This document shows, piece by piece, positions 51,421-61,247 of a DNA stretch of 64,000 nt (positions within the stretch are counted from its first letter, which is position 1; every line of letters begins with the position of its first letter). The position numbers were made by a program, and so were the translations under genes. The stretch is from Ceratodon purpureus (lineage: Eukaryota > Streptophyta > Bryopsida > Pseudoditrichales > Ditrichaceae). The DNA is taken from positions 20,303,321 to 20,367,320 of the forward strand of contig CM026424.1 of assembly GCA_014871385.1 (NCBI GenBank), in the 5' to 3' direction. The notes beneath the pieces are model-generated. The model was not told the DNA's origin. It was given only the letters and a program-made list of their open reading frames with translations, and made no database searches.

Positions 51421-51922
51421 TTTACGAACTGCCGTTCGTAAATTGAACCACGCGGTGTTGGTCAATCTCACATCCCAGTTCCATGTCAAGGTGGCGGTTT
51501 ACGAACGCGAGTTCGTAAACTTTAGTACGCATCGTCGATCCATCTGAAATTCCAGTTCCTTGTCAAGGGTACGGTTTACGATCTTAAGTCTGTAAACTAT
51601 AGTACGCTCTGTCATTTCTAATGGCATTCTTGTCACTTGTGTGAGGTTTTCTTTTCATGTACACGTAGGGCTCATGTTATGAAGATACATTAGTGACCAT
51701 CGTAGAGCAATGGATTTTCCCTAACCGTAATAGCCAGAAGAAGTGGGTCCTAGGTCACGAACTGAAGTTCGTAACCTTCTTAGTGCGCATAATCGTATTT
51801 ACTTTATCGCCAGAAGTAGCTCCATAGGGTTCTATAGAGGTGGCCGTTAGTAGCTTGTAGCGGAGCCGTCTGATCGCTACAGCCGAAGAATTGTCGCTTC
51901 GGTTACGAACTCGAGTTCGTAA
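51421..51922. promoter_or_regulatory. Cluster of five inverted sites in the DUF7869-gene leader
   Basis: Sites at 51,422-51,441 (spacer TGCC), 51,499-51,518 (GCGA), about 51,576-51,595 (degenerate), 51,755-51,774 (TGAA, left arm TCACGAAC) and 51,903-51,922 (TCGA). All keep the 4-nt spacer. Confidence 0.85.
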
Positions 51923-52421
51923 CCACCTTGACATTGCTAGTTTTGGCCGTCTCATTCTAGATCTCTCAGTCACTGACTTAATCTCATCATCCCAATGTTT
52001 CTTGAGAATGAGATGTATGTGGTTCCTACCTTCAGTCATCGTGGGATTATTTAATTCGTGTGGGTTCTACTATTTGGTAGCGCGTGAGCTTGCAATCTCT
52101 CCCCTCACATACATCCTCGACTATACCCTCTGAACTTTCAATCAATCTCTTCTGCCCCTGTTCACGCTTCTCCGTTCTTCAACAATGTTGCATGTACTCT
52201 AAGATTGCTCTACCGAGGTATGTTGACAATGTATACCTCATCATTCCTTTATTTAACTGTGCTCCATTCTCCGCTAACCGATTCAGCGTAACATCTCTCC
52301 ATACATGCTAAGCCCATCGTTGAGCTACAATACGATTTGAACGTGATAGGTCCTTTATGTGTTTGGCGTGCAGGTAATCCAGAGCATCACAATTTTTTTT
52401 GGCCTGAATTAGGACGCAACA

Positions 52422-55400
52422 ATGAGTGGAGAGACATCGCGAAGGCGAATGAGGCATCCAAGCCTCAACCATCGGATGTTGCTCTTGTCAGGATCTTCTA
52501 CCGAAGACGATGACGATTACTCTCCCAGCTGTGGAGTAGAAGAATTCAGTGACTCCGAGACAAATACGAGTGAAAATCTCTCCATTGGGTGGGTAAGTTT
52601 CTACATCAAAGCGCAAACCATGATTACAATTTGTGTGTCGAATAGTCCAATATTTCCTCCAAATGGCATTGATTCTTTGTAAAGTAATCTATTATAACGC
52701 GCTGTTAAACTGAATACTATAATCCTTTGGAGTTGTCCATGACTTCCATTTGTACATGTATACCATACCTAAAATACAAACCTCACATTATTTGAGAGAT
52801 TATCATGTTTGAAGTCCGACAAAACCATCTTTCCTTCAAACTAGAATGAAACACGACTCTTTATGTTGTACAGATAACCACTCACTGAAGTAGCTGTGTG
52901 ACTGACACTGAGATTTTTGTTTGGAAGTGTATTACACTTGCTTTTGAGTTTCCTTTAGATTTGTCCGTTCTTCAAATTGTGGGGAACATTATTCATCACA
53001 TTTCAACATGTCACATTTCATGTAGAAAACCTAGTTATGGATAGAGAATCTCGCATGGTGAAATAATTGTATTAACAGTCCAAGAGACACTGAAACATAC
53101 TTCGCTTCCTCTTTTACATGCAGAGGAAAGTAGAATGAATAAAAACAATATCTCAGATTGTGGTAAACTTGTGAAGGCTACATAACAATAATTAAACATG
53201 TGCGCATCATTATGATAAATTATCATATATATCGGCAGCTTCTTTAACATTTCGGCGGGTTGTAAGGGTGTTATCAAATTCAAATAATGAAAGTCTCCTG
53301 GATTGCAATAGTGAAAAGGTTAAGAAGTACATTTTATAACCTGCTTATTAGTGCCAATAGATTATAGTATGTGGAGAAGATGAGAGTAGAAAATGAGAAT
53401 CTCTGAAAGTTCAAGTTGTCTTTGTTCCTAGTTCTCGCGATTAGAAAAAGAGTGAGCGGGTTATGAACAAGCTTGGAAGAAAATTAGATGACAAAGTAAT
53501 TGAATTAGAACGAAGTAAAAAAACACATATTTTTTTTCATAAACTCAGTAAGCTTGTCTCCCCTCCAATGAACTAGAACGTCAATGTTTCTTCCAATAGA
53601 ATTGACGCGTGATTTTCATAATTCTCTGTCCACATAAGCTACCTAGATAAGCCGAGAATAGATGACATGAAGTTTGCAAATAACATATAATTCAATGCAT
53701 GCATATAGGATTGGATATTTTTTTTCTTTAAAGTCGTATGACTAACGACCTTGAGGCAAACATTGACCTTTCTTTGGGCAAATTTACTACAAGCATTAGA
53801 AAGAGGATCTGATGCTCTTGTTGTAAACCACGGAGAGTATTTCAAAGATAACTAATGATTGAAAGGCGTCGAGTGTTCTTCCTGCCTTTACGAACTTAAG
53901 TTCGTAAACTATACAGCCTGCATCCTTTATCGCCACACTTTGGATGACCAAAATGCATGTGACGGCTGAAGAGGTCTCTAGTGTTAATTTTGATTTATCA
54001 CTAAGGCATGAGGCTCAAATGTTGTAGGGGCATTTAGAACTAAGCCTATAAGAGGGCCATGCATTGTACCTTCTGCATTGCTAATTGGTAATCATTTTTG
54101 TGGGAAGCCAATGTGAGTATTTGAGCTTCTTTCCAGGAAATGGAAGTGTTCATAGTACGTACGAGGATGAACATAATTAAAACAAAACTGGTGCACATTA
54201 AAAGGATCATATTTGTTTACTTTTTGAAGTGTTATGTTTAATTCCAAGGCATGTTTAACTTCGTTTTAACTCTGCCTGTGAGTGCAATTGGTGACCTACG
54301 ACCTTTTACCTTTGAAATTGATTGTCTCTTGTGATTTGACTCGGAAATTTATGAAAAAAATAGATAGAGCTTGCTCTCTTCTCTTTGCCTTTGCTCAAAA
54401 AATCTCAGCACGTTTGACTGCACCTACAACCCAATGAACTAGAACGTCAATGTTTCTTCCAATAGAATTGACGCGTGATTTTCATAATTCTCTGTCCACA
54501 TAAGCTACCTAGATAAGCCGAGAATAGATGACATGAAGTTTGCAAATAACATATAATTCAATGCATGCATATAGGATTGGATATTTTTTTTCTTTAAAGT
54601 CGTATGACTAACGACCTTGAGGCAAACATTGACCTTTCTTTGGGCAAATTTACTACAAGCATTAGAAAGAGGATCTGATGCTCTTGTTGTAAACCACGGA
54701 GAGTATTTCAAAGATAACTAATGATTGAAAGGCGTCGAGTGTTCTTCCTGCCTTTACGAACTTAAGTTCGTAAACTATACAGCCTGCATCCTTTATCGCC
54801 ACACTTTGGATGACCAAAATGCATGTGACGGCTGAAGAGGTCTCTAGTGTTAATTTTGATTTATCACTAAGGCATGAGGCTCAAATGTTGTAGGGGCATT
54901 TAGAACTAAGCCTATAAGAGGGCCATGCATTGTACCTTCTGCATTGCTAATTGGTAATCATTTTTGTGGGAAGCCAATGTGAGTATTTGAGCTTCTTTCC
55001 AGGAAATGGAAGTGTTCATAGTACGTACGAGGATGAACATAATTAAAACAAAACTGGTGCACATTAAAAGGATCATATTTGTTTACTTTTTGAAGTGTTA
55101 TGTTTAATTCCAAGGCATGTTTAACTTCGTTTTAACTCTGCCTGTGAGTGCAATTGGTGACCTACGACCTTTTACCTTTGAAATTGATTGTCTCTTGTGA
55201 TTTGACTCGGAAATTTATGAAAAAAATAGATAGAGCTTGCTCTCTTCTCTTTGCCTTTGCTCAAAAAATCTCAGCACGTTTGACTGCACCTACAACCCAA
55301 TGAACTAGAACGTCAATGTTTCTTCCAATAGAATTGACGCGTGATTTTCATAATTCTCTGTCCACATAAGCTACCTAGATAAGCCGAGAATAGATGACAT

Positions 55401-58400
55401 GAAGTTTGCAAATAACATATAATTCAATGCATGCATATAGGATTGGATATTTTTTTTCTTTAAAGTCGTATGACTAACGACCTTGAGGCAAACATTGACC
55501 TTTCTTTGGGCAAATTTACTACAAGCATTAGAAAGAGGATCTGATGCTCTTGTTGTAAACCACGGAGAGTATTTCAAAGATAACTAATGATTGAAAGGCG
55601 TCGAGTGTTCTTCCTGCCTTTACGAACTTAAGTTCGTAAACTATACAGCCTACATCCTTTATCGCCACACTTTGGATGACCAAAATGCATGTGACGGCTG
55701 AAGAGGTCTCTAGTGTTAATTTTGATCTGTGACTAGTGTTATTTTCCCTTTCACTCATTGAATGACTATATGTTGTGGGCAACCTTTAGGAGACACCCTT
55801 AACATCAGAGATTTCTGAGGATGAGAGGAACGATGAGCATGTGGACATTTCCCCAATCCCTGAGTGCGATGACATTGCAAGAGAAGATTGGAAAGGGCTC
55901 ACGGTGGAAGCAAGGCACGAACATGGGACAAAGTTTGCCACCGTTCTTGTAACGGCGACAAATTATTCAATGTCCGTTGATGGTGAAAATGACCTGGGGG
56001 ACTATCAATTTGGCGTTGTGGTATACGAAGTATTTGAAGGTGATTCTATCCTGATTGATCGGTGCATTAGTTGGCCTGTCCACTTGCTCTTTTATAAGAA
56101 TGTTAGCGTGTACGATCACCTTCGAAAACATGCTGTTACTATGAAAGCCAGCGAGGACAAAAGATTGGATCGAAAAGGAAAGCGCACATACGATATCACG
56201 AATAGACCTTCGAAGGAAAAAAAAACACAGGAATGGAGAGTTAGCAACGAGGATATATCAAAAATATACTTAGTTGAATGCTGCCATCGGCATTGTACGA
56301 GGGCTTTTCCCGCCGAGACCGTTCGAACGCTTCGATACGAGATGTACCTAAACAACTCGGAAGAGAAGCGGTTGAAGAACCTTGAAGTACATCGAACAAA
56401 ATACTGTTCCACTGATGGAAAAGATGCAGTAATGCTTGAATTCAAGGAAGTATGCATTAAAGGATGGAAATTGATTCATGGTGTCGCGGACCGAACTTTT
56501 CGACGTTACCAGAAACAAGCGGAATCAGGCGAGCGAGGCCGACCACATGGCAATCTTGGCAAGTCTAAACCTAGATCTTCCACGTTACAAGCTACAGAAA
56601 CTTTGCGGACAATTTTGGATGGACTTGCGGACCAAATGCCATATACCTGCACGCTTCCTTCGGGAGAACGTGTTCCACAGAAGGTCCTCCCAACAGGAAT
56701 TCAATGGACCCAGTTCCTCCCTCAAATAAACAAGGTGCTTTACAACTATATTCGCCAATTACATGTATTTTATTCGTCAATGTTTGTATTAAGGGCCTAA
56801 GGGATCTAAATATTTTTTATGTTGCTTGGCAGGTGAACGAGAAAGTTGGTCTGAAATCCATCTCCCCTACTCTTCTAAGCAAGATCCGTACTACAAAGTA
56901 TGCGGATTACAGGATAAAAAAAAGATGGGATTCGTTTTCAAGGTGTTCAAAATGTGACTTGTACACAACCTTGCGAAATGCAGCCGCTCGTGGATCAAAG
57001 GTGCAAAAAGAATGGGCCATTAAATTTAACAAGCATACTAAGTGTCAGTGGGCAGCACGGAATGTGTACTGGTCGGATCGACTTCACTCCATAGACCGTC
57101 CCATGGAATTTGTGTCTATTCTCCATGACAAGATGGACCATTCGAAGACTGCACTCCCATGTTTAAAACACCGAACGAAGGACCTCGATTGCTTATTGAA
57201 GCTCCCAATATCGGTGGTTGGCATGTATGCCCATGGACACGGTGATGGAAGGTATGCACACTACACCGTAGATGTTTTTCCGATCGACAGTAACTTCACA
57301 ATAGGGTCGATTGCAAAACTCTTACGTGATCTGGAAGAACAACCAAAACAGTATAGCAGATCACTTTTTGCGGAGAATGGTAGCAACCCTTTGTATGAAG
57401 CACTACTGCGTGGAAAAGAAATTTGTTTACCATCACTGGGCGAACCGAACGACAATCTAAGAGTTCCGCAAGATCTTCCTCCTGTCTTACATGTCCAGCT
57501 AGATAATTGTTGGCGCGAGAATAAAAATAGATTTGCATTCTGTTTCTGGTCGCTCTTGGTGGCGAAGAGGATTGTCAGAGAGGTTGTGGTGTCTTTCATG
57601 ATGGTTGGACACACCCACGACGACATTGATGCTTCATTTGGGAGGTGGAGTATGATCTTGAGGGCAAAAGACCATCCGACCCTACCACTCCTGATGAAAT
57701 CCTACATGGACCTAGACACAAACGGTCCCATGATTCCGCATCTTATTGAAGAAGTCCCAGACTTCAAAAGGTTCATCGCCCCATACATTGCCTCCACACA
57801 TAATACGAAGCTCCAAGGGCATAGCAAAGGCAGCCAATTCAGATTCTTTATGCATGAAAATGGATGGCCGTTGATGCAATATAAATTAGCTTGTACGGAG
57901 AAACAATGGAAACCCACTCACGTACCTGGTATCAAGCTTTGGAAGGAGGATAATAGAGGGATGCCAATTCTCCCCCCAGAGGACGCTGAACCGTTGGCAG
58001 TGAAACCTAGGAAACTCAAACACATCGATGACTTATTAAAGGGTATCGAGGGTTTCATATCTCATTATAAGAAACTTCGAAGAGCAGATGTGTCTCCAGT
58101 ATTCAAATCGCAGCAGTCCCACTATGTGCAGTATTGGACCGGCATTCGAGATGCAATAAGGTCAATGAATGGTCTCCCACCAAGTCTAAATCAAGAAATT
58201 TCTCCCGAAGATTGTGACAATGTCGAAAACACGACCGCAAGCGCTTCGGAGGACAGTGATGGTGAAGAAGACCATACTGAAGAAAGCAACAGGGTCCGAA
58301 CCTCGGAAGGAAGAGTACAGTCCATGAACGAAGAACCGGCGAATGCATCGAACTCACAACCTATCATCAACTCGAATGATAACATTCATAGGGATATCAC

Positions 58401-58957
58401 ACTGAGATTTGGATTCTGGCCAAAAACAAGACTTTCGGAAGATGTAGAAGCTCTGCGATCAACTACGTACGCCCCACCGATGCGACCTCCAACATACGAG
58501 GCCGACGTAGAATCAGAAGATGAAGCATATATTGGTGCTAGGGACGGCAGACCCCCCCCCTTCGTTTAGAATTGAGAATGACATACGAAAAGGTTTTTTC
58601 GTATTTGTTAGACCGGGTGAGGGTTGTGATGAACCCATATGGCTTGGAAAAGTCATGACGCATCCCCAACTGGATGCTTTATTACCCAAGTATAAAGAAT
58701 TCAAGGTTCGATGGTGGATACCGAACAACAATATCGCGGCAGGCCCTGATGCGTATCGTGGGTGGAACACAGTCCCCATGTTTACATATAAACTAGACCG
58801 CAGCACTAAGACACAGGATAGTATTTCGACAGATGCCGTTCTTGCTTCTTGGAAACCGGTAGCCAAGGGTCTAGTCCAATATGCTCCAACTTTGCAAATC
58901 CAATTTGCCATGGACAATCTGCGCAAAATCCTCGAGTTTGAAAGGAATCAGACCTAA
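52422..58957 (+). CDS. DUF7869-type transposase-like protein, frame broken at a C9 run
   Basis: Exons are 52422-52592 (MSGETSRRRMRHP, acidic, 57 residues), 55790-56734 and 56833 onward; donors are GTAAGT and GTGCTT, both phase 0. After an N-terminal domain comes a Trp/Arg-rich region (KGWKLIHGVADRTFRRYQK) typical of the family. The core has VVGMYAHGHGDGRYAHYTVD, LHVQLDNCWRENKNRFAFCF and VSFMMVGHTHDDIDASFGRW, with conserved Asp/His resembling an RNase-H-type nuclease. Frame 1 stops at 58,569 right after nine C (58,552-58,560). Losing one C would continue into the frame ending at 58,957, which encodes the expected C-terminal module (GFFVFVRPGEGCDEPIWLGK, RWWIPNNN, GWNTVPMFTY). This is a real frameshift, slippage or a base-calling error. 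Likely the transposase of this element; the DUF name is from memory. Confidence 0.7.
53566..55726. repeat. 866-bp tandem array in intron 1 of the DUF7869-type gene
   Basis: Units start at 53,566, 54,432 and 55,298 (2.5 copies, nearly identical). Each holds one perfect TTACGAACTTAAGTTCGTAA palindrome (53,888-53,907; 54,754-54,773; 55,620-55,639). The array ends just before the acceptor at 55,789. Confidence 0.95.
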
Positions 58958-59570
58958 ATCTCATATATGAAGCTTGTTTACATCCAATGTAAAACTAGCA
59001 CGATATTTATTATACTGTACAGTGTATTACTCATGAATCAAGTTTTAGAAAGGGTGTAATGTGCACAGCCTTTTTACCTTTCATACCTTTTGATGGAAAA
59101 CATTATCGCAACGTATTTGCTCCAACACTGCTACATTAGTACTATCGTTCCACCATTATGATAATTTATCACCCCTCTTTATAAATCGCTTCCATGAACG
59201 ACGAATATATCTACGGACCACAGAATAATTAAGACAGGACTCTGCACTCTCTCTACTAAAATACCAATTCAATATCATTTCCATTCTTGAAACAAGGTGT
59301 TTTTTTTAGATTGCTATAAGTGTTGGAAGTTGCTCTCCCATTTGGAGTTGTCGTTCTTAGCTTCACTTAGAAGATGCAGATGCCTTATCCACTTTCATGA
59401 ACTGAAACTGTACTCAACACAACTTTCTTGGATACCCTTGGCTTAACAGTTCCCCACTCTCCAGTTTATGAAGGTGACCTTCCGAATTCAATGTTTCCAC
59501 AAACACTTATCCTTCAACGTTTGACAAGTTTTGATTAATTCAAATTTTTGTTGATATTGACAATTCTCTT
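58958..59570. other. 3' flank of the DUF7869-type gene
   Basis: No gene; presumed 3' untranslated region and terminator area. Confidence 0.4.
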
Positions 59571-59571
59571 C

Positions 59572-59880
59572 AATAACTACTTTCTTTTTCTTACTTACTT
59601 TTCTTTAAATGTAAATACTTTTCCTTTATTTAATACTTTTCTTTTATTCCATACTTTTCTTTCAATATTAAAACTTTTCTTTTATTTATGCTTTTCTTTC
59701 AATATATGAACTTTTCTTTTATGGAATTGATTTCTTTTAGTATAAGCACTTTTCTTTTAATTATCAATTTTTTCTTTTAATTATCACTTTTTTCTTTTAC
59801 TCTAGACTCTGTATCTTTCGAAACTATGGCATTTCTTTCTATGCACATACATTTCTTTCCCAATATTTTCCATTCCTTAC
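59572..59880 (-). repeat. Right subterminal repeats
   Basis: Repeats of ACTTTTCTTTTATT-like units on the plus strand (AAAGAAAAGT on the minus) and three AAAGAAATG words on the minus strand (59,830-59,870), mirroring the left subterminal motif. Confidence 0.75.
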
Positions 59881-60028
59881 AATTTAAATAATAAATAAAA
59901 CTCCCATTATTCCACCGTGGCATCCCTTTTCACGTCCAAAAGTATGACTAATTACCAAATCCCTACTATTAACAACCCCCTCTAAGGTTTACTTTTATTA
60001 TTATAGCCAAATAGTGTGACACTCCATA

Positions 60029-60063
60029 TAACGTGAAGTGGCCATTTTAATCAATATGAGGTT
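60029..60063 (-). repeat. Right terminal inverted repeat (35 bp)
   Basis: Reverse complement identical to 23,549-23,583; ends CAATATGAGGTT and is followed by TAGT (60,064-60,067). Confidence 0.9.
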
Positions 60064-60270
60064 TAGTGTAATACCCTAGTGTGAAATGGGATGTACGGTT
60101 GTAGTCTCAATGTTTTTAAATGTTTACGAAGCAATGAAGCCCTATCTGAAATGGCAGGTTCCATCAAAGCAAAACATTTAACTCTTTTGCAATCTTGACA
60201 ACGGTTAGTGTCAACGGTCTTGAAGACAAGGAATAATACAACGTATCTTTAAGAAGTAGCAGCAGCTTAC

Positions 60271-60766
60271 CCAGCGTCAACGAATCCAAGAGTAAGAATC
60301 ACAACACCAACCTGGATCCAGAACTCCAAAGCTGCATAGAACGGCTTGTTGTCGTCCACTTGCGGTCCAACTTTGCCTTTCTCTTGAGATTATCTAGCAG
60401 TCCGCTTCGCCCATGCTCAAAGCCTAAGTCTACTTTTCTGCCAAAACCCAATCGCAAATATGCTCTCATGATCACCCGAGAAGGATGATTTTGTCCCATT
60501 GCTGCCAAAGAATGTTGCTCTAGAAGTGCCGAGTCGACCAATCTGTCTGTGTCGACTTCATGAAATCAGAGAAGCAGTGCGTAAGTACATCAATAGATCA
60601 CAAGCTGCTGAGCCGTCCAGACAAAACTATAGATGATTTTCTGCTTCACCTCACCTCGAATCATATATATGCTACCATCTGACAGAAAATCAAAACTTGA
60701 TTACCTCCAACAGATTCGCGTCGCAGCACCAACCGGAAGCGCAGACATCAAAATGGATGTCGCCAT
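60271..60766 (-). CDS. 5' exons of the interrupted membrane-protein gene
   Basis: Exon 60705-60766 (ATG; MATSILMSALPVGAATRICW, a transit-peptide-like start) has a GTAATC donor in phase 2. Exon 60,271-60,542 (RLVDSALLEQHSLAAMGQN, then later VDDNKPFYAALEFWIQVGVV and ILTLGFVDAG) ends at GTAAGC. The hydrophobic ALEFWIQVGVVILTLGF is a likely membrane span. Its third exon is at 23,286-23,478 beyond the giant element. Within the second exon the frame must shift by one between the NLKRKAK region and GKVGPQVDDNKPF (about 60,365), either through a very short intron or a frameshift. Predicted plastid location is inference from the N-terminus. Confidence 0.6.
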
Positions 60767-61247
60767 GATATCATGTCCAAAACAGGCGAACTTGCACCTT
60801 CCAGGCTAGTAACTATCCTACTCTCTCATGGCTCCGTCGGCTCCTCAATCAAAATTGCAAAACCAAGAACCCCTAAGTTAGTGGCACCAAGGTGTCCACA
60901 GAACTAAGACAAACACACCGAGCACAGAAGGCTCACCAGGGGGAGAATGTGCAAAAACAATCAAAAAACGATCCACAGTCTAACCTAAAAAGATAAAACA
61001 GATAAAAATACTGCAGCGGAAGTGGAAGGAGTCAGCAAGCAGCAAAACGCATGCAGTCATTCTACTGTCACCAGAATCGCATGCAGAATGAAACCAGAGA
61101 GAGGCCCCAGGGAGAAATTGAGTGACAAGAAAATCATACAGTAGAAGGTCAGTGGGTATTTAATCCAAATTTTATTGAATCTTAAGAATTACTAATCACA
61201 TAAAAGACTTTACAAGATATTCCTCTAAATTTTGTTCATCAATTTTA
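60767..61247. other. Intergenic
   Basis: Promoter-side flank of the membrane-protein gene and 3' flank of the zinc-finger gene. No further gene seen. Confidence 0.4.

Larger units (their letters stand above)
23549..60063. mobile_element. Giant (36.5 kb) TIR DNA element in a host intron
   Basis: Bounded by perfect 35-bp inverted repeats (23,549-23,583 and 60,029-60,063) and flanked by TAGT. Cargo: a ParB/MTase-like fusion gene (minus) and a DUF7869-type transposase-like gene (plus), both pointing outward to the ends; about 40 inverted TTACGAAC-N4-GTTCGTAA sites; two kilobase-scale tandem arrays; fragments of host genes; minisatellites and a nested MITE. It separates two exons of one host gene, so the insertion is intronic. 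The superfamily is not assigned: 4-bp duplications occur in several groups, and no helicase, protein-primed polymerase or capsid gene was seen. Confidence 0.75.

Noticed and set aside
53639..55577. Three identical 68-residue minus-strand proteins
   Set aside because: Repeated only because the 866-bp unit is repeated; no coding features and the region is an intron of the plus-strand gene.
23549..60063. Polinton/Maverick or integrated giant-virus fragment
   Set aside because: No protein-primed polymerase, retroviral-type integrase, packaging ATPase or capsid gene was visible; genes contain introns and plant-type promoters.
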